Source: Marvania coccoides (lineage: Eukaryota > Chlorophyta > Trebouxiophyceae > Chlorellales > Chlorellaceae). From it: a stretch of DNA of 64,000 nt. The stretch lies in assembly GCA_963854735.1 (NCBI GenBank), contig OY978103.1:186001-250000 (forward strand), in the 5' to 3' direction. The translations under genes were made by a program, and so were the position numbers. Positions 1 through 10,118 of the stretch are shown one piece after another; position 1 is the stretch's first letter, and the number at the start of each line of letters is the position of its first letter. The notes beneath the pieces are model-generated. The model saw only the letters and a program-made list of their open reading frames with translations, ran no database searches and was not told the origin of the DNA.

Positions 1-929
1 TGCGATGATCGCCATGTCGCTTTCGTCTTCGATGCTATTCAATCCATTCCTTGATTGAGTCACTACATCGTACGAGGGGGAACAAAGGTGAAACAAACCC
101 CTCGGCAAACTACGCAGACTGCGCTGGAGGCGGAGAAAACTGTGTTTTCTACACTGTGTTTAAATTTTAGTTTTTTTTTTTTAATGCTGACTATCAACGT
201 GTTTCTAGAGTCGCTGGCCGCTATTAGATCAAAATCGGTGTCCATCCAACTGGATGATCCACACGAGCAAAAGACGAAATTCTCGCAAAAATTCGACGAT
301 ACCTGCCAATGGCTATAAAAAGTCACGTTAAACGAGGGAAAACAAATGTAAACTATGACAACCGCAATTTAACTGGAGAACTGGAAGAAAGTTCCATGAA
401 TGAAAGCCCAGAAATAGATAGTTTCTTCTAGTTGCGTAGTTACACAGGGATGCATTTTCGGATTATTGCTAATGTAATGTCTCACACGCAGTTAAATCAT
501 TCAGTCATGTAATCTTCTTTTTCTCTTAGTCATCATGTAATTCACTTTCCCGTCATCGCCGCTCTGCGCCGCCTCCGCCGCTATCCCTCCGCCTGGCCGA
601 TATCTCTCTTTTCCTTGTACCGCCGCACTTCTCCCTGCTGCTTCCCTGCGGCCCAGGTGCTCCCCCAGGTGCACCTTTGCCCCAATCGTCTAAAGAATGC
701 ACTGTGAGGAAGGTGGTGAGGAACAGACCTGCCAATGAAGGGTGGGGGGGTGGGCGAATGGCAGTTTGTGTCTCCCAGTGGGAGAGCACGAACTGAGAGT
801 AATCCAAAGCTGGAGAGAGCGACGGAAGGAGCGGTTACATCGAAGCAGTCCTGCTTCGATAGATGGATAGAAGAAAGCATGCTTTCATCGCAGACAGGCC
901 GCGAAGAAAGCTGGCAGAAGAGACAAGAT
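1..929. other. Gene-free stretch, no supported feature
   Basis: Only short open frames are present, on both strands and without homology I recognise. The left half is AT-rich. A GC-richer patch at about 550-720 has no convincing codon structure. I cannot support a gene here. Confidence 0.5.
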
Positions 930-1165
930 TTAAGTCATATCCTTTGGGGTCTTTGTTTTGTTTTTGTCCCCCTTTGGGGTCACAGGGGCAATTTATTGCC
1001 CCTTCAGTCATCCCTCTTGGGGTCTTTGTTTTGTTTTTTGTTTAAGTCATCCCCTTTGTGGCACGTCGACTTGCGGTTCTCTATAGGGGTAACCTCGGTA
1101 GTAGACGTCAAACCATATGTAAAATCTGAAACCTGAAACCCTTAGGGTCTTTGTTTTGTTTTTAC
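930..1165 (+). repeat. Degenerate minisatellite with GTCTTTGTTTTG units
   Basis: A unit of roughly 70-120 bp recurs with the core GGGGTCTTTGTTTTGTTTTT at about 948-967, 1018-1038 and 1145-1163. It is accompanied by AAGTCATCCCCTTTG-like segments at about 932, 1007 and 1044. The units are imperfect and separated by unrelated bases, including one copy of a dispersed repeat found elsewhere in the window. The T-rich runs resemble the TTTTGTTTT-rich outer ends of the 31.6-35.8 kb element, but I see no long match. Confidence 0.6.
1047..1115 (-). repeat. Dispersed repeat, copy A (short, inverted)
   Basis: Read on the minus strand, this segment carries GTTTGACGTCTACTACCG, then CCTATAGAGAACCGCAAG and CGACGTGCCAC. 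The same order of words appears on the plus strand at 54326-54380 and, with changes, at 1750-1800. It is a truncated member of one dispersed family. Confidence 0.7.
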
Positions 1166-1749
1166 GCAACTCTCCCCTTCTCGGTTATCGATGGAACTTC
1201 ACTTCCCTCTCAGAGGATGCCAATCCTGAGCCCAGCGCTGGTCACACCCTGGATTAGCTGTTTCCCGACGACATCCGCCAGCTGGAGGACATTCTCCTGC
1301 CCAGCGCCGCCTCTTCTAGCCGCCGCTGCCAATATGTCAATGGCATGGAGGACGACCTGTTACTGACCATTTTTTCCCTTGCAACCCAGAGAATGCTGTG
1401 CTGGGAAAGATGTGGCACATCACCGTCGTCAACTTCTTAGATGCTTTCTGTGTCAATAATTGGCGCATGCATCTTTTGCTCGGTCTTGTGTGTGAAAAAT
1501 TCTAGGATTTTATTGCATTCATCATCAATTATCCGATTCACAAAGGGCAAGAAGAAAAAAATTGCCACACCAAAAAAATGGGTTTTTTCATATGCCCAAT
1601 GGGGTTTGCATTCATTTGCATTTTATTTTAAGAATCCATTTAAATCTATAAAAATTCATATAAAAGCACCAACTGGTCCTCCAAGGGAGCAAACATGGCT
1701 TCTCCTGAAATTTTCTGTGGAATGGAGGTTTTGGAGGTTTGGAGGTATT
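1166..1749 (+). other. Possible decayed coding remnant, otherwise gene-free
   Basis: About 1255-1440 is GC-richer than its surroundings. It reads for short distances as protein-like sequence (PDDIRQLEDILLPS near 1268, then ENAVLGKMWHITVVNFLDAF near 1392) in frames that do not join without frameshifts or introns I can place. I do not recognise a family. The remainder is AT-rich spacer. Confidence 0.25.
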
Positions 1750-1965
1750 ATACATATGGTTGTAACGTCTACTACCAGGTTGGTGCAAGCCGACGTGCCA
1801 CTCACCCCGCCACAGTAAGGCGGAGTACCCCCTTCCATCCGTGGGATCAACCTCAGGTACTGGGGGCGTACGGATACAGCATTACGCCGATACCGCACCG
1901 TCGCCCACAATGTAAGACTCTGGCCCCTGTCTTCCTGAGTCCCCCAGCGGCGCGACCGACTGGCC
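1750..1965 (+). repeat. Dispersed repeat, copy B (longest), abutting the PP2C exon
   Basis: The segment contains AACGTCTACTACC, CAAGCCGACGTGCCAC, CGCCACAGTAAGGCGGAG, GGATCAACCTCAG, then CTCTGGCCCCTGTCTTCC and AGTCCCC. The same words occur in the same order at 54326-54480. Its right end runs into the first recognisable PP2C exon, so the likely splice acceptor (CCCCCAG at about 1953) lies in or at the edge of the repeat. Confidence 0.75.
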
Positions 1966-3259
1966 CACTCCAAGGGAATCAGGCCCCACATGGAGGACTT
2001 TTACACCATTGTGAAAGATTTCGACCTCAAGTCCCAGAAGGACAGAGGCACCGGAGCCTATTTGGCAGTGTAGGATATACCCCCCCCCCCCCCCTCCGGG
2101 CGTTATGTCCACAAACTGCTTTCCTTTTCTACATGTATTAATATTACAAATATGTTTGCGCAGCTTCGACGGCCATGCTTCCAAACGGGGCAGCGAGCAT
2201 GCTGTGCGCCACCTCCACGAGATTCTCGCCTCTCAACTTGAGCTTGCTGGGGGCGGAGGCGTCGACCCTGCAGCAGTGGAGTCATCCCTGACGAGCGCTT
2301 TCGAGGAAGAGGATGGAGAGATCATTCAGGAAGAGGAGCGGCTGGGAAAAGCGTACGGCACTACGGCTGTTTGCGCTTTGATTTTGGGCCGCGAGCTCTG
2401 GGTCTCGCACGTTGGAGACAGCCGAGCGGTGTTTGGGAGGGGTTTGGCGGGGGGGAGGGGCGAGGCGGTGGCGCTGACGAAAGATCACAAGCCTGCCACC
2501 AATCTGAAGGAGCGTGCGCGCATAGAGGCTCTGGGTGAGTGGTTGAACTTCTGAGGTTTTGGCAAACGATTTATTGGTGGCAAAAATGTTTGTGGGAAAA
2601 GTGTTGGCTGCAAAGGAAAGGGTTCAGTGGCTAAGGCAGCCAAAAGAACGCAGGCTGAAACCTGCCACCCGAAAGCTCACGAATCGTCGGTATCGAAAAC
2701 ACTTTCTACGTATATTGCAGGTGGAAAAATATCCTACGCCTCGGACCGCATTCACTCCAACCCGGAGGCTTCCAAGCAGTTGAGGCTCAACATGAGCCGC
2801 GCCCTGGGTGACAGCTCGCATAAGGAGCCGCGCCGCCTGGTGGTGGCAGAGCCCGACATAGTGCACGTGCAGCTCGATCCAGGAACCGACCGTTTCATCG
2901 TGAGTTGCGGATGGCGTCTAGTTTAGTTCGCTTCAGCTTTGCTGTTGAGAAACCCGGTTACAATTCATACGTACGTATTTCTGTGTGTAGGTGCTGGGCA
3001 GCGATGGGCTGTTTGACGTGATGTGTGAGCACGACGTGGGGTCTATCGTCAACCGCTCGCTGGGCAGCGAACCCTCAAAAGGCTGGAGCGGTAAGATGCG
3101 CGTCTTATGCAATAGCGTCATGCAAGCAAAAATGTGTTTTTTTTTTCCCCCTGTTGTGCAGACGAGGCTGCGAGCGTAGCGGCTCAAGCGCTCGTGGCTG
3201 AAGCCCTGCGCCGCGGAACTTCTGATAACGTGACCGCCCTGGTGGCGCTGTTTGGGTGA
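1954..3259 (+). CDS. PP2C-family protein phosphatase (5' end not resolved)
   Basis: This is a metal-dependent Ser/Thr phosphatase of the PP2C family. Exons join in frame as about 1954-2069, 2164-2534, 2721-2899, 2991-3090 and 3162-3259. Family landmarks appear in order: RPHMEDFY, AVFDGHA (restored exactly across the first intron), GDSRAVFG, TKDHKP, a GSDGLFDVM motif for metal binding, and TSDNVTALVALF at the C terminus. The metal-binding Asp residues of DGHA, GSDG and SDN are all present, so it should be active. The coding part from the MED motif is about 290 residues, slightly short for a PP2C. The true start must lie in an upstream exon I cannot identify because a dispersed repeat occupies that position. 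No targeting peptide can be judged, so location and substrate are unknown. Confidence 0.9.
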
Positions 3260-3413
3260 AAAAAATGACGAGGGAAGAGGAAGAGGGGAAAGACTGTGCA
3301 TAAATGTTACTTGCTTGCGATTTAAAAAATATATATAATCATTGGTTAAATGCTGTATGGACGTTGATTATGTTGAATTTAAGGGGGAAATTGAAAAGGT
3401 ATAAACAGGCGGC

Positions 3414-4446
3414 TCAGCCTCGCTGGTCCAACGTCAGCTTTCCTCCGCTTGCCAGGCTAATCAGAGAAGGCGGAGCTACACAGCAACAACGAAATTCAAG
3501 ATTAGATGGGTCAGAAGCACAGCTATGCTCGAAGAAGAATATATATTTAATCATCAATTTCTTTGCCTCACCTTCGTACGCCAGCAGCTTGTCAATGAGC
3601 GCGGCTGGGTCGGTGTCAGAGATGATGATGGCTCTGCTGGCCTCCCTGATGAACCCCTCTTCCGTGGCATGGTCCATAAACGCTAGCAAGTGGTCGAAAA
3701 AGCCGTCGACGTTCAAAATGCCAATCGGTTTGGTATGAAATCCCTAAAATAAATAGCAAGGGGGACAAGTAGGCATTTGAGAGGAAATTTTCGCTACCAC
3801 AACTGCAAGGAGTTTTCACGTGGTAATAAAATAATTTGCCTCACCAGTTGCTGCCAGGTTGTGATTTCCATGAGCTCGTCCAGCGTTCCAAAGCCCCCAG
3901 GGATGGCAATCACAGCATCGGCCTCCGCAAACATAATGGCCTTCCTGGTGTGCATGCTTTCGACCATCCTGATCTCTCCCACTGTAGTGCCACTGATCTG
4001 CAATTTATTAAGTAGAAATTCACATAAAAGGTAACTGCAGGAAAAATGTTAACGCAGAGACGCAAACACCAGGAGGAAATCAAATTTCAAGTGAAGTGGC
4101 AGTAAGGCCTTAAAACTGGAGTATAGCTGCACTGACCTCTCTGGGCGCCAGCGCCTCTGGGATGATGCCGATGACATGCTCCTCTCCCAAACCTTCACCA
4201 ATGCCGTGAGCCATTGCACCCATCAAACCCACGTTGCCGCCACCTGTGGGTAATTTACAGCAGCCGGCCCATCAATTTAAGGTGGAGAAAGAAAGAAAGA
4301 AAATAAATTATCTTTGAGGCAATCTTTTGTCACCACCGTCGCTCACCGTACACCAGCCCAATTTTCCGTCGCACCATCTCTTGGGCGAGACCTTCCGCGC
4401 ACTCGATGTACTTGGGGCTCTTCCCCGAGGAAGCTCCGCAAAAGAC
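3414..4446 (-). CDS. LOG: LOG-type cytokinin riboside 5'-monophosphate phosphoribohydrolase (first exon missing)
   Basis: The LOG family releases active free-base cytokinins from their nucleotides. Minus-strand exons are 4446-4347, about 4242-4140, about 4000-3846, about 3744-3560 and the last ending at 3414. The protein shows [10 protein letters not shown] near the start, [12 protein letters not shown] (split by an intron), [10 protein letters not shown], the family signature [10 protein letters not shown], and ITTWQQL. The usual PGGYGTxEE signature is varied here, with Asp for the first Glu and Leu for the second. The catalytic Arg-Lys pair (MHTRKAIMF) is present. The C-terminal 21 residues come from a small exon reached through a GTGAGG donor. 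The ATG at 4471 is out of frame with the FCG exon, and AATCGCAG just before 4446 looks like a splice acceptor. One more upstream exon is therefore expected but was not found. Confidence 0.88.
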
Positions 4447-4639
4447 TGCGATTTTTTTGAAAGTTTTCATATTACTGTTCAATCAATAATTATTATTTTT
4501 TATAATAATTGCAGCAAAGGAACGACGATGACGCAAAGGTGACAATGTGGCTACGGGTTTTAATTTAATACAGCAATCGAGAGGAGAAAGTGATATTTGG
4601 GTTTGGGGGAGAGCCGCCAAAAAACAGACCAAAAAATTC

Positions 4640-4980
4640 TCAATCAATCTCCACCTGTTTTCTACTTTTGTGGTTGTTTTCCACATCTTTTTTTGTTTTC
4701 TACATTTGTAGAAACCCACCACCACCTGTCTTCTACATTTTTTTTCTTCTACATGGTGTAGACATGGGTTTCTACAAATGTAGAAAACACACAGTAGACT
4801 ACTGAGTAGATAACATTGTTTTCTACGAATGTAGAACTGAATTTATACAGAACTGAATGTACATTTTTAGAAAACATGCAGCAGGTTGACATGTAGTAGA
4901 ACCAGTTTCTTACAATGTAGAAAACAGGTACACAAATAGAAAAAATGTAGAAAACAGAAAAATGGTAGAAAACCTCAAGC
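4640..4980. repeat. Palindromic TTTTCTACATTTGTAGAAAAC minisatellite
   Basis: The word TCTACATTTGTAGAAA, its half sites TTTTCTAC and GTAGAAAAC, and spaced variants recur at least ten times between about 4665 and 4975. Many copies are perfect or near-perfect palindromes, so the tract could extrude hairpins. It fills the space between LOG and the HOS1-like gene and has no coding frame. Confidence 0.8.
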
Positions 4981-4995
4981 AGTACATCGTCATTG

Positions 4996-7509
4996 TCATC
5001 GCAGCCCCCTTGACGCTTTGGCGCTGTTGGGAGGCGTCAAGCCAAGCATCTTGTCGAGTTGATGCTTTCCAGCACCGCCAGACCTGTCTCCTCGGCCCAC
5101 AGCCCCAAATTGCTGCGTTCTCGCACGAGAAGGCTGCTGCGCTCCTGCTGCTCCAACCGGCGGCGTGATCTGGAACACGACCCCTTCCATTGCAGCAGTT
5201 GGGCGCTTTGAGGGCGCAGGAGTAGCCGATGCAGCTGCTCCTCCTGGTCGCGAAATCGCCCCCCCTCCCGCTGCTGCCGTCGGGCCATTTGGTTTTGCAG
5301 TCGCCGCTGTGGCAGCCAAAGTGGCAACCACGCCGCCCACCAGCGGGGCCTCCGCAAAGCTCGGCCCGCTCGACAGCACCGCAGGCATCCCACCTGCGTC
5401 AAGTCCCGGCAGCGCCGCCGCCAGCGCTGAAGCGGCATTGCCACCGCCGGCGCCAACTCCGCCAAAATCTGCCGCCATGTCAGCGTCTGCCGAGCGCCCA
5501 GCCAAGCGCAGGGTAGGCTCGCGGGTGGTGGACACCACCAGTGCCTTTTGGGGCCCCGGCAGCATCTTTGCAGCCGCTCTCAGCAGCTCTTCCAGCTGAA
5601 TTGCCGCCTCGTCAAGTTCTGGGTGAATTCTGGCGATGCCGCCCAGCTGGGAGTATGCGAGCAGCGCCTCTGGGACGCGGCCGCGCATGAGCAAGTAGAG
5701 GGAGAGGATGAGACCGGATTCGGGCATGATTCGCATGCTGCGCTTCATCCATTCCACCGCCGCATTTTCTTCAGCGCCGGGACTGACAGGCAGCCGAATA
5801 ATGGCGTTCAAGCTGCGCGACGCGGATGCCCACTCAAACAGCGTATGCATGAGCTGCTGGACATGCTGCGCGCGCTGCGGTTCCGGCACGCCGGCCAGGT
5901 GGCGCTTCATCTCAATGAAACTCTCCACGATCAAGCCGTTTGCCAGCCGAATGCGCAGCGTGGTGCGCGCGTGCGCCACGTCGTTGCCGCCCATATCCCG
6001 CCGCTGCCGCAGCAGCGCCAGCGCCACGTCAGCGCGCCCTCTCTCCAAGAAAATATGCAGCACTCGGAAGGGGACCGAGCCTCCGTCAATTCCAGGCAAA
6101 ATGGCAGCTGCCTGCGCCAGGGAGGAGTTCTCCTTGACGCTGGGGGGCCTGATGTGGACATCATCCAGCAGAAGCAGCATCCAGCACACCAGCGTGGTGG
6201 GGGGAGGGATGCCAAAGGAGGACTTCGACAGGCTGCGAGCGATGGCTTTTCCAGGGAAAATTCCGGCGTCTATGAGGCTGTAGGACAGCAGCGCGAGCTT
6301 GGCGTGCAATGCTTCACGGGTGGCGGCGCCTGACAGAAAGAGCGCGGCCAAAAATGACTCTGGCGAGGAGGGTGGGTAGGCAGGAGGGTCGACATCCTGA
6401 ATTTGTTATTTTAAAATATCGGAAGAATGAGTTGGTTGAGCTCGGAATCGGCAGGATTCTTCATTAATTAATCGAATTTATGTTTTACGACGTTTAAAAA
6501 GTTAAAGAGATAGGACCCGAAAATGAATTTATTAAGAAATTCAGCTGCGGCTGCCTCCTCTCACCTGGGCCAGAGCGGCATCAATGAGGTCCGCCAGGAA
6601 AAGCGGGGTGGCCCCCGCGCCCGTCTGCCGCTGCGCCACCGTCTGCCGCCACGCCGCCTCGTTGTCAAACCTCCCCGTGGGATGAAAATTCATCATTTTC
6701 ACCATGTCCTGCCCTGCCAAACATTCCAGCACCTGGGCGCATTGCAGCAGGCGCTGCGCCTCAGTCAAGGTTCCCGCAAGGTCATGGCTCCATGCCGACG
6801 CCGCTGCTGCCCCAGATTCAGCGAGAATGCGGCGGGTGGAACGGGAAGAGGAAGTATTTGAGGCGAGAGCGGGTTGGGGGGGCTGGGGGCGAGAAGAGAG
6901 GGTCTCTGCGATGAGAACCAGTATTGACAGCTTGGCGGCGAGACAAGGGGCGACCTGGGAGGACGCCAGCGCTGCCAGACCTTGTGCTAAGCCTGAGGTG
7001 AGTTCCTCTCGAGCAGCGACTAAAACTGTCTGCAGCCACTCTCCCACGCAGTGGGGGTCTGCCAGCGGGGACAGCGAGTGGCCTGCTGCACCTCGTTGGT
7101 GGGACGAGTTGCCAAGGCAAACCTGCGAGCAGATTAAAGCGTGGTTGTGAAATGAATGAAAATTGAAAGCGTGGCGGTGGCAGTTTTGAAAGTTGTATGT
7201 GTGAAATGGGTGGCCATGTGGAGTGCCACCGAAGAATGAATAGCAGGGTGTTGATTTTTTGGTAGTAATTAGTGGGCCTACCTGGGCTACGTAGTCCAGA
7301 ACCACACTCCCCAGCCCATGATCGACTGCGACATCAAATATGGCATGCAGCAAGGCTGCATCGCTTGTTGGCGAAGAATCACGCAGAAGACCTGCGCTAA
7401 TACAATGCTGATGCACGGTGATCAACGAGCCAGACGCTGCACCACTCTCATCCAAGTAATCGCGCAGCGGAGTCTCTGCCAACGCCAAGAGCGCGGCTGC
7501 GGCCGTCAT
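4996..7509 (-). CDS. HOS1: HOS1-like ELYS-domain protein lacking the RING finger
   Basis: Three exons join in frame: 7509-7282, 7122-6565 and 6396-4996, giving about 728 residues. Plant HOS1 is a RING E3 ligase and nuclear-pore-associated regulator with an ELYS-like helical domain. From memory of that protein, several segments match in order: HQHCISAGLL, LLHAIFDVAVDHGL, GRFDNEAAWRQTV, YPPSSPESFLAALFL, LLDDVHI, ILPGIDGG, VLHIFLERGRADVALALLR and TLRIRLANGLIVESF. The N-terminal helix (ALLALAETPLRDYLDE) runs directly into HQHCISAGLL within one uninterrupted exon. The Cys/His RING that sits there in plants is absent. Residues after about 540 are low-complexity Ala/Gly/Pro with a basic end. It is head to head with an EMSY-like gene, 327 bp apart. 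I infer a nuclear-pore or chromatin role without E3 activity. Confidence 0.8.
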
Positions 7510-7836
7510 GACGAGATTCTGGGACTTGTGAGTAGATACAAACGGCTCATTTCCTTGTAAAATAGGCTAATTTGCAGTTTTCAACCAAAATGAAATTGGA
7601 AAGTTGGAAAAACGGCCTTGTCGATGAATTTCGCGCCTATGAGCACTATTTAAAAACTTTTATTTAATTTTTGCAACAATATCCACCCTATAGACTCCTG
7701 AAGTTGCCGAGAAACGTCCTAGTGTCAATCTACTTGTCAATCTCAATTTCTTTGGAGCGCTCGTTTTCTCCTGTGTGGCGCTAATTTGGGCCCAGGTTTA
7801 GATATAGCTTATTTTGCACAGTGGTTTTAGCGCGCA
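7510..7836. promoter_or_regulatory. Shared spacer between HOS1-like and EMSY-like genes
   Basis: This 327 bp AT-rich gap separates two divergent start codons and must hold both promoters. I see no clear TATA box or other element that I would name. Confidence 0.5.
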
Positions 7837-9644
7837 ATGGGATCAGTCCCCTCTGAAAGCCTGATTAAAGAGCTTGAAAAAGAGGCTTACTCGGCCTTGC
7901 TGCGAGCTGTCTACATCAGCCCGCAACCAGACCCACTGGCAAGTAATTGAAGGAGTGAAACATGATGAGTGCGCCGCTGCCAGAGAGTTTCAACCGGCCA
8001 TTTTTGAGTGCAGGCACTTGACGGCTTCCTGACCAACGCCCGCACCCTGCTAAACATCACGAATGAGATGGCACACGAAATCCTGGGTTCCGTGAAAACC
8101 GACCTCGAGCTCATCCGGTAAGAGATTGAGAGAGTGAAGGAAGCCTCGACTCGGATGCCTTAATTTTGTAACTCTCGTCGTAATTCTTTTTTTTTTGCCG
8201 CACAAAACATAAAACCTGATTTACTTCCCCGCCTCTTTATCTAATAATTGGTGCAGACGAGGTCAGAGACCGACGGCCATCGCTGCTGGGAAGTTCAGCT
8301 CTCCAGGAGCCCTCCCTCCAGGGTAAGAATTTCGTAATACCACCGGGAAAATTTTCGCCCAAATTTCGTAGTGTGTTGTATGTTGTGTGTCCGTGTCCGT
8401 CCAGTACGCTTGCATGCGTTCGGCTGTTCGTTGAACAACTGTTGTGCCCCACTCCTCCGCCCCACCGCTCGACCCTTTTCATTCAAAATGTAGTTAGTTC
8501 GTATTTTGATGGCAATTTTTTCCCACGTTATTTTCGTTTGGTGGATGGATAGGCCTGCAGCGGCAGCAATAACCAGAGCAGCGGGAGCAGTTAAAGATGA
8601 ATGGCTGCCCCCTGGCAGGGCTGGTGGAGGAGGCGGAGGGGGCCAGAAATCGAAAGCAAAAGCAAAAGGCGGCGGCGCAAAAGCCAAAGAGCCCTTTAGG
8701 TGCCTTTGTGTTTAGTTATCTCTCTTTCTCTCTCTCCTCCCTATAAAATCAAATTAAATCTCTGCAGCTGACGCATCCTTTTTAGTCAACTAGTGGTTCT
8801 CTCCTTCTTTCACAGTTACAGTTTCGCACGCTCATTATTTGCTCTTTCCCTTTCGTTCCGCAGGCCCATCGGTGCGCCAGGCAGCTCCCGCCCCCGCGGG
8901 CGGCCGCAAGGCAACATCGGCAGCGGCGGTGGGGGGGCAAGCACCCCTCGCGCTGGCGGCGGCGGCGGAGGCGGAGGAGGAGGAGGAACTCGCCAGCCCT
9001 CCCTCACTCGCCCTCGGTCTACTCGCTCCATGGGCGGCGTTGACCCTCACAACCTGGTGGGGCGTCGCATCTGGCGGTGGTACCCTCTGGAGGACCCCGA
9101 CAGGCCGTGGGTGGAAGGTTTCATCTTCGAATACGACGCCGCCACCGGGACCCACAAGATCCTGTACGACCCAAACGACCCCGACAAGCAGGAGAGCGTG
9201 GAGGTGGGGTTTAACTTTGCGGCAGCCAACTCGGCAGAGTACGTGCTGGGCGACTATTTTGAGCTGGAAAACCAGTACGGATCGCAGCGCCTGGCCACGC
9301 GGCCGACCCCCGTGGCACTGGCGCCCGCGGTGCAGGTAGCTGCGCCCAGCAAGCGGCGGCGGTCGACTGCGGTGAAGATCCCCGACGGGGCACCCTTCCC
9401 GCCTGCGTGGTTCGAGGGGGCGGTCCTGGAAGCGACGTCCGAAGACCTGCACACGATGCTGAACAGACTGGAGATGCGTGAGCAGGAGGTGGTGGCTGCG
9501 CTGAACGACGTTGAGATGGCGCTGCTGATGGGCGACGACCTGGAGAAGCGCACAAAGCTGGAGGCCACGTTTGTGGAGCTGTGCTCGAGGGAAAACCAGC
9601 TGATGGCAGAGCTGACCGCGCTGAGGACCAAGCTGGAGCAGTAG
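7837..9644 (+). CDS. EML: EMSY-like (EML) protein with ENT and Tudor/Agenet domains
   Basis: Exons 7837-7938, 8014-8117, 8257-8322, 8553-8699 and 8864-9644 join in frame to 399 residues. Residues 5-70 (LIKELEKEAYSALLRAV, then LDGFLTNARTLLNI) match the ENT domain of EMSY proteins. Residues about 185-255 match the plant EML Tudor-like fold: LVGRRIWRWYP, WVEGFIFEYD, GTHKILYDPNDP, VEVGFNF. The C terminus (about 330-399) is a predicted coiled coil. Glycine- and proline-rich linkers lie between. EML proteins read histone marks in the nucleus and act in plant defence and development. The first intron starts with GC rather than GT (CTG/GCAAGT); this is the only donor in that exon that restores the ENT frame. 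The ATG is the only in-frame one before the ENT domain. Confidence 0.88.
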
Positions 9645-10118
9645 GAGGAGGAGGAGTGGACTTATCGCAAAAATAGAAAATGACGATTTATAAAAGTAAA
9701 GACGATGGAAGAAACGGAGAATGTGTTGGAAGGGGAGGAAGGGAGTGTTGTAGTATTTGTGTGAGAGAGAGAGAGCGTGTGTGTGTGTGCTGCATTTTGT
9801 GTCTGTGTGACGGCAACAAGAGAAATATGAAAAAGGTGATGATGACAATGATTTTATGCGCCAGTGACTTTCCAGTGATTAACATTTAATTGCAAGCAAT
9901 CAGATGTTAAGGGGAGGGGGAGTAAGTAACTGCAAGATAGCGCCAGTGGTGCATGTGCCAGCAAGCCTCCTTTGCTCTGTGGCAGCATGGGAGAGGCAGA
10001 AGCAAAAAGCACTGAGAGGAAAGTAGCACCTGACGGCTAGAAGATAATGTTCATCAATTTTATTAACGGGCATTTCGATAAATACATAAATTAACATTGA
10101 AAGCACCGGTAGAAGTGG
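9645..10118. other. Gene-free spacer with a short GT microsatellite
   Basis: It contains a GA tract followed by GTGTGTGTGTGTG at about 9768-9790 and AT-rich sequence up to the TIC110 start. It should include the EML 3' UTR and the TIC110 promoter. No other gene is supported. Confidence 0.5.

Noticed and set aside
735..1136. Plus-strand open frame of 133 codons
   Set aside because: It spans the minisatellite and dispersed repeat. No start context, splice signals or homology.
4347..4471. ATG at 4471 as the start of the LOG gene
   Set aside because: It is out of frame with [10 protein letters not shown] by one base in a T5 run, and AATCGCAG before 4446 is a good acceptor. An upstream exon is more likely.
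4640..4980. Possible CRISPR-like array because of repeated palindromes with spacers
   Set aside because: Units are degenerate, spacing is irregular and the window is eukaryotic. It is a satellite.
5165..6333. Long plus-strand frames opposite the HOS1-like gene
   Set aside because: Antisense shadows. The minus strand carries the recognisable ELYS-like motifs and matching splice sites.
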